Below are positions 35,453-44,057 of a stretch of 61,194 bases of DNA, one piece after another. Positions within the stretch are counted from its first letter, which is position 1, and every line of letters starts with the position of its first letter. This stretch comes from Peribacillus frigoritolerans (GTDB lineage Bacteria > Bacillota > Bacilli > Bacillales > DSM-1321), in assembly GCF_030676415.1 (NCBI RefSeq), contig NZ_JAUUTW010000031.1, positions 1 through 61,194 of the forward strand, read 5' to 3'. Under the pieces are notes generated by a model. It was not told the DNA's origin and searched no databases. It worked only from the letters and a program-made list of their open reading frames with translations. A program made the translations under genes and the position numbers.

Positions 35453-35923
35453 TCAGTTTTTAACACTTACATGTTCAATTATACGCTTCATTGCCTGAAT
35501 TTGCCCCATATGAGTCGCTTCATGCATTAATGTTAAACCTGCAAGTTCTCCAACAGTCTTACAACCTAGGAATGGTGTATCCAAATCTCGATCTAGCTGT
35601 TCAGTAGAAATTTGCTTTAAACGAGTTAATTGATCTTTCAACTGTACAAGAAGCAGATCCATAGCAGGTATATTCCCTGTCCAATCAGTTGGTTTTGTGC
35701 CATTCCCAAACAATTCTATATAATTTGTGGGAAGGTGAGTTGTTACATGCGGGAAACCAAACATAGTTTGTTCAGTAATTGTCAAAACGTGACCTGTATG
35801 CCAATGAATTGTGTTATTAAAACCATCTGGCTGCACATCAGTTTGTTCCTTAGAAACGGACTCTACATTCTTGATGAAGTATTCTCTTGTCATCTCAAAT
35901 TGCTTAAATACAAGTTGATTCAT
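35453..35923 (-). CDS. DinB-superfamily protein
   Basis: The product has 156 residues. It is a four-helix-bundle metal protein related to DinB/YfiT. The three metal-type histidines are visible in TIHWHTGHVL near residue 40 and MHEATHMGQIQAM near 133-141. Start ATG 35923 has GAGGGGAGAAA upstream; the frame extends ten codons further without a better site. Members include thiol-transfer enzymes using bacillithiol, but most are uncharacterised. It is a single gene. Confidence 0.82.
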   Translation of the reverse strand: MNQLVFKQFEMTREYFIKNVESVSKEQTDVQPDGFNNTIHWHTGHVLTITEQTMFGFPHVTTHLPTNYIELFGNGTKPTDWTGNIPAMDLLLVQLKDQLTRLKQISTEQLDRDLDTPFLGCKTVGELAGLTLMHEATHMGQIQAMKRIIEHVSVKN

Positions 35924-36539
35924 CTTTTTCTCCCCTCTCATTAACAAAATCATCCATATTATACCAGTAAAAACCGGAAATGAATATGGTTGAAACTTCC
36001 TAAATTCAGCTTTATGTCAACCGTTTCTTGTTCCACAATAGGGCGTGATTCTTTAATAAGATTCGCTTTTCTAATTGATCTAACGGGTGTGTTAGTTCCT
36101 TTAAGGATCAAAAAAATAATAAATCCAATTGCTCCTTCCATTTTATTAGCATTCTCACAAAAATAAAAAGTCTCAAAAGGGTATTTTGGGACACTTAACT
36201 GAAAAATTTCAATAAAACCGTTTTAAATACTAAACTATAATTGTTATACAATTGTAAAATTATACAGTTTCATTTACGGTATAATGGAAATTATTAGAAA
36301 CGTGTTCTGGTGTAAGAATATATACAATAAATAGAGAGCTATTCATTTCTTCAAATTCTAGAATCAAAAAGGTGATCCAAATAATTTCTGAATAAAGTGA
36401 TTTTAGACGGACTTCTCCTGTTTAAACTCGCCATTTTCCCGTCATTGCTTTCTATACCACAAGGCTGGTTGTAAGTGAATTATTTGTATATATTACTTGA
36501 TATTGTCCCCTGAACATTAGTAATAATGGAGGTAGGAAA
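35924..36539. other. Intergenic stretch upstream of the NucA/NucB-domain gene
   Basis: GATCTAACGGGTGTGTTAGT (from 36077) with CTTTAAGGATC is a short repeat copy. TTACGGTATAATGG near 36274 contains a perfect -10 box, but no well-spaced -35. AATTGTTATACAATTG at 36239-36254 is a partial palindrome. The ribosome site TAATGGAGGTAGG precedes ATG 36540. Confidence 0.45.
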
Positions 36540-37940
36540 ATGAAGAGAAACTCACTATGGTTATCCGTGACCTTGAGTCTGACGTTAGTGTTCAATTTTT
36601 TAGTTACTTCAAAGTCAATTGAGGCTAAACAAAATCAGGTGTCAGAAGTCAAAGAAACAGGTGAGATGGAGTCCTCCAAAGGCAAACCACAGATGTACTT
36701 TATCCCGACCAATGATCCTGAAAAAGCTGATGAAGTAATTAAACAGCTTCAACAAGGTAAATCGCCAAAAGAACTTGGTCTAATCTCCGATCAACAGCAT
36801 GCACCAAGAAAACAAACCTTGGAACAGATGGCATCGGAAGCTGCAAAGAGTAAAAAAACTTATCCGGTAAAAATGGACTTGGTTAAAACTGCTGTTGCAG
36901 GGGACGATTGGACACCACCTCCCTTCGAGTATGATGACATTCAATTTGATGCCTGTGTAGAGAACGAGAACGCATCAAAAGGGTGGATCAAAAATCACTA
37001 TTCTTACTGTTGGTCCAATTATATCGTATACTCGGATCCGGCGGGGTGCGGTCCCAGCTCATTCCCATTCTTTTGTGATTGGGTTTCCTTTCGATTGACA
37101 GTGATCGGTAATGGTTACAATGGCCAGCGAACTGTCTCCTACAATTATAAAGTAGACGATATCCAAACGGACTTGGACAGTAGAGGTTGGATTGGTTCCA
37201 AAGTATCCGTCAGTATCAAGTGTGACGGCATCTCTGAGAACCGGGATTGTATAGGGGATGATTCTCCTACCACGCGAACGTTGGCTCAATGGCGATCGAA
37301 TGATGATGGATCCACCATTTTTGATTCAGATCCGCCACCTATTACTGCAGGCAATAAGGATCAAGTCAGCTTTATGGATCTATGGCCGAGGGTGACTATC
37401 GACCCGCCTGGTAATAAATACCCGCCACTTACCGAAGACGGTCCTAAAGAGAAGATCCGTATGGACTCTGCCGATTACATGTTTGTGTTCAACCCTAATT
37501 TCTACCCTAAAGAAGGGGCAATCTTTGCTAACGTACAACCGGTTTTCTACTATGACATGAACAACTCTTACTTCAACATCATGACGGAAGCTTTTCAACA
37601 TCATAAGGACGCACTAACGTCCCCAGGAAGTTTGATCCCTGGAATACAAGGTAGGCCTCGCCTTACCCGACTGTATTCCAAATATGATTCGGTGCAGTAT
37701 AACGCCAATAGAAAGGCGAAAGATGCAGCGTGTTCCAAACTAAGTAAGCCTGAAGGATACGAATGTGACGAATTTCCGTTTGCCAGTACTTATGAAGGGG
37801 CTGGGGCGGGAGATGGAAGATTCTCGGTTCGATACATTCCAAGAGCAGCAAACAATACGCATGGACGCTGGCTCGCTGCATGGTATGCTTATGATCGAAT
37901 TTTGCACAAAGATCAATTTTATATCGGATTTAATGAGTAA
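36540..37940 (+). CDS. Secreted protein with C-terminal NucA/NucB-type DNase domain
   Basis: The product has 466 residues, with a signal peptide at about 1-28 (SLWLSVTLSLTLVFNFLVTS). Residues 30-120 are a Lys/Gln-rich linker with KADEVIKQLQQGKSPKELGL. Residues 120-350 are a Cys- and Trp-containing region with no known match (paired Cys in FDACVENENASKG, YSYCWSN, FFCDW, SIKCDG, RDCIGDD). Residues 395-466 resemble the extracellular DNase NucA/NucB fold: GYECDEFPFASTYEGAG, then VRYIPRAANNTHGRWLAAWY. In NucB the DEFP acid and the following Glu are catalytic. NucB is only about 140 residues, so this is a large extended form, maybe a scavenging nuclease or a contact toxin. No immunity gene is obvious. 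The base composition is richer in GC than its neighbours, which suggests transfer. Confidence 0.75.
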   Translation: MKRNSLWLSVTLSLTLVFNFLVTSKSIEAKQNQVSEVKETGEMESSKGKPQMYFIPTNDPEKADEVIKQLQQGKSPKELGLISDQQHAPRKQTLEQMASEAAKSKKTYPVKMDLVKTAVAGDDWTPPPFEYDDIQFDACVENENASKGWIKNHYSYCWSNYIVYSDPAGCGPSSFPFFCDWVSFRLTVIGNGYNGQRTVSYNYKVDDIQTDLDSRGWIGSKVSVSIKCDGISENRDCIGDDSPTTRTLAQWRSNDDGSTIFDSDPPPITAGNKDQVSFMDLWPRVTIDPPGNKYPPLTEDGPKEKIRMDSADYMFVFNPNFYPKEGAIFANVQPVFYYDMNNSYFNIMTEAFQHHKDALTSPGSLIPGIQGRPRLTRLYSKYDSVQYNANRKAKDAACSKLSKPEGYECDEFPFASTYEGAGAGDGRFSVRYIPRAANNTHGRWLAAWYAYDRILHKDQFYIGFNE

Positions 37941-37974
37941 CTGTCGCTGTTCGGCTGGATGAGACTTAAGAGTT

Positions 37975-38130
37975 TGTACCGAACCACGTATTTCCTTTTT
38001 TCTATTGAATAAGCAGCCAGTGAGAGGTTTTTCGAAAATCCCGAATGCGCCCGCCGTATAGTTTTAGTGAAAATCAATGGTACTTCCTGCTGAATAGACT
38101 GCACGATATGAGTATATCCATTGAAACCCT
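37975..38130 (-). mobile_element. IS6-like transposase scrap
   Basis: The minus strand contains YRAVYSAGSTIDFH, a stop, then NYTAGAFGIFEKPLTGCLFN. It resembles the IS6/IS240 catalytic block (YRAVDS.GNTIDF.LS...AA..FF.K.L), without ends. Called on a short match. Confidence 0.4.
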
Positions 38131-38200
38131 ACAGACTTATCAAGCCTCACGTTAAAGATTGGCAGCTACATAACTGTGGTGAAGTACTCCTGCTTTTGGC

Positions 38201-38310
38201 TTAACCACCATACAAGTCCATTAAATCTTTAAGCTTGGTACTTGCTCGTCCTTTGAACAAAATCTGCTTTTTGCTCTGGAGAGAATATGGAGACAAAGAT
38301 CGTTGTCAGT
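38201..38310 (-). pseudogene. C-terminal scrap of an unknown gene
   Basis: The minus strand reads SKKQILFKGRASTKLKDLMD and LYGG-stop. The pattern looks coding, but a stop sits 30 codons upstream and no start is present. Unknown family. Confidence 0.3.
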
Positions 38311-38428
38311 TCCTGTGAAATGCCCCATAAATAATTGTCAAATGTAATAATTAAGTAATGATACCACCAAAAGAATTAACGATTAGAAGTAATTTTATGA
38401 GGGTAAAAGTGATTAAAAGGGAGGCGAA

Positions 38429-38557
38429 ATGATTTTGACTATAATAGATATTGACCAATTGCTTTTAGCTACTGAAGAACTTGCCGAAGAGTCAATTCCA
38501 TTCCATCTCGATACATTTGACATTGATCAATTATTAGATAAAACGGATAACTGGTAA
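38429..38557 (+). CDS. 42-residue acidic peptide with internal repeat
   Basis: ATG 38429 is preceded by AAAAGGGAGGCGAA, an excellent ribosome site, and the frame is closed by its own terminator. The product contains IDIDQLL near residue 6 and FDIDQLL near residue 29, a duplicated heptamer joined by an acidic helix (ATEELAEESIPF). There are no cysteines, no signal peptide, and a strongly negative charge. It could be a regulatory microprotein, an antitoxin-like binder or a leader-type peptide; no modification enzyme is adjacent. The duplicated DIDQLL and the expression signals make chance unlikely. Confidence 0.6.
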   Translation: MILTIIDIDQLLLATEELAEESIPFHLDTFDIDQLLDKTDNW

Positions 38558-38560
38558 AGA

Positions 38561-38592
38561 AAAGCATACCCAACGTGGTTATGCTTTTTTTC
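38561..38592 (+). terminator. Terminator of the small-peptide gene
   Basis: AAGCATA and TATGCTT with inner CC/GG pairs, followed by seven T's. Confidence 0.8.
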
Positions 38593-38835
38593 ATTTTTAT
38601 AGGGGATAAAGATTCACACCTGATAACTATTTAATGCTGCCACCAATGTGGACATAACTCCACATTGGAATAATGAAATATGATCATTTTCTGTTAGTTC
38701 TGCACCTTCAACGGATCGTGCAACCATTTAAGCCCTCGGCTGTCAGGTTCTTAAGACACGTTTTGACTTCCTTTATTTTCATTTTACTTTTTTTTTCTCA
38801 ATCCCTATACTGATTTAAAGGAAGGAGGAAATAGT

Positions 38836-39669
38836 TTGATTCTTTTATTCTTTATGTTGATATTTCTCGTTCTTGTTTATTTTATATATAGGGCGAATAA
38901 AAATACAAAAGAGGCAATCGTTAACACCATAGCTCCTGTTTCTGCAAATGTGACTAGCCACAACTGTTCTAATCTCCGCGTTCTTCATTTATCAGATATG
39001 CATTTAGAAAACTTATCGATTTCTCCGGAAAAATTATATAATCAATTAAAGCAAGAGAATTTTGATTTGATCGCTTTAACGGGCGACTATTTAGATCGAA
39101 CGAAAAGTATCCCTAAAATAATTCCTTATCTAGAAGTAATACAACAATTTAATCCGAAATATGGTATATATGCAGTCTTCGGAAATCATGATTATATTTT
39201 ACGAGAGGAAAGTTTTGGTCGTTTAAAGGAATTATTTGAACAATATGACATCAAAACAATGCAAAATCAGAATGATACGATTATTGTGGAAGGAAACTTA
39301 ATTTATATTATCGGAATTGATGATTACCATACAAAGAGAAGCAACCTAAGCTTAGCGTTTGATGGCTTGATAGAAAAAGGTTATCGACTTGTTTTAACTC
39401 ATGATCCTAACCTTGTTCTACAAATGGAAAAGTTCGACTTTGATTATTTACTTGCTGGACATTTTCATGGCGGTCAAATTTGTTGGCCGAAACCGTACCA
39501 CTTAAAAAAGTTCGGAAAACTTGTTCGTCTCAACTTAATTAAGGGGCTTATTCATTACCAAGGGAAAGTTTTCTATATCAATGAGGGACTTGGACAAACC
39601 TTGTTTAATATTCGTATAGGAAGCAGACCGGAAATTACTATTCATGAACTAACAATTCATAATCTTTAA
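38836..39669 (+). CDS. Membrane-anchored metallophosphoesterase, YkuE-like
   Basis: The product has 277 residues. One N-terminal membrane helix (LLFFMLIFLVLVYFIYRA) is followed by a calcineurin-like phosphoesterase with all metal motifs: D-x-H in LHLSDMHLE, GD in LTGDYLDRT, GNHD in VFGNHDYIL, HD in LTHDPN and GHxH in LAGHFHGGQICWP. The GGQICWP block is typical of the YkuE/YaeI branch that acts on envelope lipids or phosphodiesters. The start is TTG 38836 with AAGGAAGGAGGAAA upstream. A hairpin terminator follows. The exact substrate is unknown. Confidence 0.9.
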   Translation: MILLFFMLIFLVLVYFIYRANKNTKEAIVNTIAPVSANVTSHNCSNLRVLHLSDMHLENLSISPEKLYNQLKQENFDLIALTGDYLDRTKSIPKIIPYLEVIQQFNPKYGIYAVFGNHDYILREESFGRLKELFEQYDIKTMQNQNDTIIVEGNLIYIIGIDDYHTKRSNLSLAFDGLIEKGYRLVLTHDPNLVLQMEKFDFDYLLAGHFHGGQICWPKPYHLKKFGKLVRLNLIKGLIHYQGKVFYINEGLGQTLFNIRIGSRPEITIHELTIHNL

Positions 39670-39758
39670 AAAGTACAGAGGAACATGGATTTTCAATTTA
39701 GTTTGAATTTAAAAGTGTAAACAAGAAATTTTTTCCTTGTTTTCGAAAGTTCTGTCTC

Positions 39759-39785
39759 ACCTTCACCTCTCTTTGGGGTGAAGGT
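39759..39785. terminator. Hairpin after the phosphoesterase gene
   Basis: ACCTTCACC (39759-39767) pairs with GGTGAAGGT (39777-39785); a short CTTATTATATT tail follows. Confidence 0.6.
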
Positions 39786-40204
39786 CTTATTATATTTTCC
39801 ACCATTTCTCGGGATATGATATGAATATATTTCCCGAAATTTGAAAAGTTATTATTTTAGTTATGTTTTTAGACTAAAAAAAGAAAGCTTAATGTGGAAC
39901 AAAATAAGGAATAATCACTTGGATATTAACTAAAGCCCAAGGTTAAGTCTCTTGGAAATTATTTTCTTCCGATATGAAGCATCTGCAAGTATACATAATA
40001 GAAGTCCTTTATAAGCGTCTATCAAAGAACGAGTGAAATTGGTCAAGTTTTCGGAAAATCATCGTTATCATTTATTATCAGGGAGCTATGCGATATTCCA
40101 TCATTATTGAAAATAGGAAAGCCGTTTTTTGGCTTTTTTGCATAATTTCGAATGAAGAAAGGAATTTTAATTAAGAAATCTAGGGGAAAGTTGGTGAAGG
40201 GCAT
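39786..40204. other. Intergenic stretch, no gene
   Basis: AT-rich. The only structure is AAAGCC-GTTTTTT-GGCTTTTTT at 40117-40138, a small terminator-like hairpin. A 60-codon minus frame at 40043-40228 has no supporting features. Confidence 0.4.
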
Positions 40205-40798
40205 ATTATAACTGAATTTTTTCCGCAATTATATCATAACTTAGTACGTCCTAAGTGGTTTACAGAGAAGTATATACATTTTTACTTACAAAAGGAATTT
40301 GACTTTAATGATAAAACTGTCTTAGATTTCGGTTCGGGTACAGGGGTAAACTGCACTTTATTTTCTCCTGACCTTTATATGGGAGTAGAACCTGACCAAA
40401 AAAGAGTTATGTATTCGAAAAAGCTATATTCAAATTATGAATTTAAAGTTTTAGAAGAATATTCTCTGCCAGTTGAAAATGAAAGTATCGATTATATTCT
40501 CATTATTTCCGTGTTACATCACATTTCTTGTGACGACATAAAATCGTATATGGAGGAATTTAAGCGAGTATTAAAAGCAAATGGGCGAGTCATTGCAATT
40601 GAGCCTTGCATGTACCAGCATAAGCCTCTAAGTAACATCCTTATGAACTGGTTAGATCAAGGTCGTTTTATAAGAGATGAGAAAGGATATATAGATATTT
40701 TTCATAAGGACGGTTATAAATGCGATGTTTTAAAGCGTTTTACAAAATGTTTCGTATACAACGAATTATTTTTCTCTGCCTACTTAAAAAAATTCTAA
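40205..40798 (+). CDS. SAM-dependent methyltransferase with no standard start codon
   Basis: The frame is open from 40184 and encodes about 198 residues: FFPQLYHNLVRPKWFTEKYI, motif I VLDFGSGTGVNCTLF, GVEPDQ at the end of strand 2, IISVLHHI for motif III and FKRVLKANGRVIAIEP for motif IV/V. This is a complete class I methyltransferase of the Methyltransf_11 type. The first ATG (40379) would remove motif I. GAAGGG lies just before ATT 40205 and ATA 40208, so either a rare start is used or the start was lost. The substrate is unknown. Confidence 0.6.
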   Translation: MITEFFPQLYHNLVRPKWFTEKYIHFYLQKEFDFNDKTVLDFGSGTGVNCTLFSPDLYMGVEPDQKRVMYSKKLYSNYEFKVLEEYSLPVENESIDYILIISVLHHISCDDIKSYMEEFKRVLKANGRVIAIEPCMYQHKPLSNILMNWLDQGRFIRDEKGYIDIFHKDGYKCDVLKRFTKCFVYNELFFSAYLKKF

Positions 40799-40976
40799 CA
40801 TCAATAATTTTAGTTTGTGTTGCTGTCCATCGCATAAGCTAAGGTGAATTTGTATCCACATAACCAAAAAGTGGCTATTCTTTTTGTGGAAATATACAAA
40901 GAGGATGTATTTTCTATGTTTTTTATTTCAGACGAAATGAATTTCTTTTCTCAGGAAATTCGAAAATTCCAATCTT

Positions 40977-41010
40977 TACCCCGTTCGTTTCGAACGGGGT
41001 ATTTTTTGAT
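40977..41010 (+). terminator. Perfect 11-bp terminator
   Basis: TACCCCGTTCG, loop TTT and its exact complement, then six T's. A palindrome CTTTAACG-TT-CGTTAAAG follows at 41023-41040. Confidence 0.85.
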
Positions 41011-41147
41011 AAAATTCACTCACTTTAACGTTCGTTAAAGTTCGAAAACATTTTACGAACGTTCATTATTTTACATTCTCTTTTACGAGCGATTTTAGTG
41101 GAATTAAGATGGAAAAGTAATGTGAGGTGTTAGAAAATGGTTTTCGG

Positions 41148-41232
41148 AAATTTGGATACATAGGAGTCAGCAGCAAAGATTAAAATGAAGGACGACAACT
41201 TCAAGCCATGAAAGAAAAGGGGCTTGACATGT
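41148..41232 (+). pseudogene. Serine recombinase/resolvase N-terminal fragment
   Basis: KFGYIGVSSKD, an in-frame stop, then NEGRQLQAMKEKGLDM matches the first 28 residues of Tn3-type resolvases, including the catalytic-serine segment (Y-x-R-V-S replaced by YIGVSS). No other part is present. Confidence 0.65.
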
Positions 41233-41242
41233 GGGTGTTACC

Positions 41243-41343
41243 AGGAAATATTTTACAGTCATCTTTTTAGAAGTGATATTCTCTACCTTAACATCGCCAC
41301 TCTCTGTTGATAGATCAAACGTTTTTGAGAGTTTATACATCAC
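41243..41343 (-). pseudogene. DUF4097-like beta-helix fragment
   Basis: The minus strand reads KLSKTFDLSTESGDVKVENI and TSKKMTVKYFL, a single repeat of the DUF4097 type (L.T.SGDV.V..). It joins the resolvase scrap directly. Confidence 0.4.
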
Positions 41344-41403
41344 TCATTTTCTTCCTCATCCCATTATATAATGGAATAAAAAGTATTATTAGGGGGGGAT
41401 TTA

Positions 41404-41928
41404 TTGAAGATGACTAAAGTGAAATCAAAAGCTTGGGCTTACGTGGCATGTATTTCGGCACTCTTATACGCTGCACCACATCTTTGGTGGGGGATGGGAA
41501 TATCGGTAGCTTTTCCTGGCGACTATAACTCGTTCCCTAATAACGTTTGGTCAATAGCTATTGGATTTTGGACAATGGGCCTCGTAGCTGTTCTTGCAGC
41601 ACTTTTTGCACTTTCTTTTATAAAACCATGGGGGCGAAGACTTCCTCGTTTAATGCTACTTACAATTGGTTGGATCTCATCAGTCGGGTTAACCTTTTGG
41701 GGCCTCGGTTTTTATTACTTAAGGTTTTTTATAGAAATCGGTCGTGTGACATCCTCCTCACAATTTATTTATCAAGATTCAACTATACATCCTATAATTT
41801 GGGGTTATATTTGGTATTCATTGTTCTTGATTTGGGGTATTTCACTAGGTCTTACGGTCCGGCAGTATCAAGGAAGATCTCTTGTACAGAATCGGGAAGT
41901 TAATAAATCTACGTTTATAGACAACTAA
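41404..41928 (+). CDS. DUF3995-type membrane protein
   Basis: The product has 174 residues and four hydrophobic helices. Near the N-terminus it has YVACISALLYAAPHLWWGMG, the conserved H-x-x-W region of DUF3995 proteins, and PWGRRLPRLMLLTIGW mid-way. The start is TTG 41404, or ATG two codons later, with AGGGGGGG upstream. The function is unknown. It is a single gene between two zones of recombinase debris. Confidence 0.78.
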   Translation: MKMTKVKSKAWAYVACISALLYAAPHLWWGMGISVAFPGDYNSFPNNVWSIAIGFWTMGLVAVLAALFALSFIKPWGRRLPRLMLLTIGWISSVGLTFWGLGFYYLRFFIEIGRVTSSSQFIYQDSTIHPIIWGYIWYSLFLIWGISLGLTVRQYQGRSLVQNREVNKSTFIDN

Positions 41929-42049
41929 GTGAAGAGTTTCTAAGGTATGGGGAAGAACAATCGTCACTATCTAAAAAGAGTTTGCTCGAAGAAGGCAAAG
42001 ACTGAAAAGGTAGCTATATTATCAGGATCAGTAATAAACAAATGGAGCA

Positions 42050-42454
42050 TGAACATCAAACCATTTTCGTTTGATCCGCCATAACGTTCTTCTAACAGCT
42101 AGGTAATCTTTTATGTCCTGCATAGATGGAGGAGAGACTGCAACTACATCCCTTTTACTGCCCTTACGTAAAAAGTGTATTTGTTTTTCTTCGAAATCCA
42201 GGTCTCGTAGCTTAAGTTGGATAATTCATTCACCCGGACACCGTTTTGAAGAGGGTAAAATCACAAAATCACGTACCTTGTTCTCTTTTAAAATAAATGA
42301 GTTTCCTGGACTTTTCAGGGAGCTCCTTTTCATAGTTATGCTTTACGAATTCAAGAAACCGAGCATCCTCATCATTATGGAAAGTCTTTGTCGATATTTT
42401 GGAAGCACGCGTCCCTAAAGTCACTTTCACTTTATTCACTTCCATTTTCAACAT
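42050..42454 (-). pseudogene. XerS-like tyrosine recombinase, fragmented
   Basis: The minus strand first reads RASKISTKTFHNDEDARFLE and KHNYEKELPEKSRKL, like the core-binding/catalytic boundary of XerS. It then, with frame changes, gives VNELSNL, LRDLDFEEKQIHFLRKGSKR and DVVAVSPPSMQDIKDYLAVR. The first Arg motif (G.RVNEL) is damaged, and the HxxR and Tyr parts are absent. It is an old, dead integrase. No other gene is seen in 41929-42772. Confidence 0.65.
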
Positions 42455-42772
42455 GACATTTCGATAGAAGTAAGGTTCGCCTTGGTTAAAACCCTAAGCG
42501 AACGGTAAATTTGTTAACGACGACTATACCCGTTTGTGTTATCATGTGTTCTATTTTGTTACTTTATTGGATAATACCATTATTGGAGAATCTAATCTCC
42601 TGAAATAACATCTATTTTTATAACTATAAACCGCAAATTGGATGAAAGCGATTGAAATAATTAAGAAACAAGACACTAATGTTTCTGAAAACGGAAAAGT
42701 CCTGGAATCTAAGTTATTATTATATGACTTTGGTAAAATTAGATTTTAAAACAAACTTCAGGGAGGAAGCTA

Positions 42773-43159
42773 ATGAAGGTAAAAAAAATACATCATGTAG
42801 CAATAATTTGTTCCGATTATGAAAAATCTAAAAACTTCTATGTGAATGTTTTAGGGTGTGATATCGAGAAGGAAACATATCGGCCAGAAAGGAAATCGTA
42901 TAAATTGGACCTAATGGTCGGAGGGGAATATCAGCTTGAATTGTTCTCATTTCCTGATAGTCCCCATCGTTTAAGTTATCCTGAAGCAAGAGGGCTTAGA
43001 CATCTTGCTTTTGAAGTGGAAAATATTAATCAAGCGATTGAAGATTTAGAAAAAGAAAACATTCCAGTTGAACCTATCCGTGTTGATGAGTTAACAGGAA
43101 AAAGGTTTACTTTTTTTTGTGATCCGGATGATTTGCCTCTTGAAATATATGAAAAATAG
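42773..43159 (+). CDS. VOC-family protein, YaeR/GloA2-like
   Basis: The product has 128 residues. It has two beta-alpha-beta-beta-beta repeats. It begins KIHHVAIICSDYEKSKNFYV with the first metal-type His, ends FTFFCDPDDLPLEIYE with the last Glu, and has GLRHLAFEVENI in the middle (second His). The pattern fits the YaeR group of glyoxalase-I-like proteins, whose substrate is not settled. AGGGAGGAAG precedes the ATG. Single gene with terminator at 43314. Confidence 0.88.
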   Translation: MKVKKIHHVAIICSDYEKSKNFYVNVLGCDIEKETYRPERKSYKLDLMVGGEYQLELFSFPDSPHRLSYPEARGLRHLAFEVENINQAIEDLEKENIPVEPIRVDELTGKRFTFFCDPDDLPLEIYEK

Positions 43160-43313
43160 CAATTTCCAGTTGATATTTACGGATGACTTTTAGGCATGAT
43201 GGGGGTTACTTATTACAAATTAAGTTATGAAGAATCCCTTAATAGATGTCGATATTATTGAATTGATCTCCATTTGCATATTCCATATTTCTATCTGAAG
43301 TTAAAGGAAACTG

Positions 43314-43346
43314 ACACTCATTCATTCTATATGAGTGTTTTTTTTG
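43314..43346 (+). terminator. Terminator of the VOC gene
   Basis: ACACTCAT and ATGAGTGT around TCATTCTAT, then eight T's. Confidence 0.85.
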
Positions 43347-43559
43347 TGAAGTAATCCACTGAATTATCTAAATTTTTCGAAAATACAATCGACCTAAAAA
43401 GGACAGCTGATTTAGAATTGATATGTATATGAAATTATGTTTTTTATATAAAACAAGATTAGGGGGAACTAGATGATAATTTTCAATTGAGTTATCAATG
43501 TAAGTGTATAAAATATATTTGATTTATGGAGGTAAGTTATATGTTTAAGAATAAATTAT

Positions 43560-43800
43560 TGGTTCTGCCTCCTTGCCGCAAGCGGCTGCGGTGTCTCGGC
43601 TAGCCAGTAATTCGGCAGGAGTGTCGCAAATTTTCTTCAATCCAATAAGGATTACAGTGAAAAAACATTAAGGATAATCTATTCTTGTTTAAAAATTTAG
43701 GTAGATAGGGTTTGTACAATTTGAACTTTGCCTCCAGGCACTCGCTTTCCGCGGGCGGTCGACCCTGGGCACGCTTTTTCCGCAGGAGTCTCGCACACCC
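43560..43800 (+). repeat. GC-rich REP-like repeat cluster
   Basis: Two related GC-rich blocks (TTGCCGCAAGCGGCTGCGGT near 43574, and CACTCGCTTTCCGCGGGCGG from about 43740) each end in a phrase like CAGGAGTGTCGCA or CAGGAGTCTCGCA. The second matches the window's first 60 bases in reverse. No reading frame. The flanks 43347-43559 and 43801-44057 contain no gene. Confidence 0.55.
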
Positions 43801-44057
43801 GCTCAATCAACTTTGTTTTAACTTTTTATATAGAACTCTAGTGTTTAGCATGCTTTTCTAAACTGATCAATCTTTAAATGAAGATTTCCTATCCAATCCC
43901 ATATGGAAAAGATTCTTTCACAGATGATTACATCTCGGGAATGTATTCTTATTCGTTATTTTACTATGCCACTTCACAGCGAGATAGAAATTTTATTGAA
44001 GTTCTCACGTATCCATGATACCTTCAGGTTATAGGGAATGGTTGGGAGGAATACGTT

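Noticed and set aside
36540..38557. Toxin-immunity pair made of the nuclease and the 42-residue peptide
   Set aside because: Not called as a feature: the genes are 490 bases apart with debris between, and the peptide is far smaller than known NucB inhibitors. Kept only as a hypothesis in the findings.
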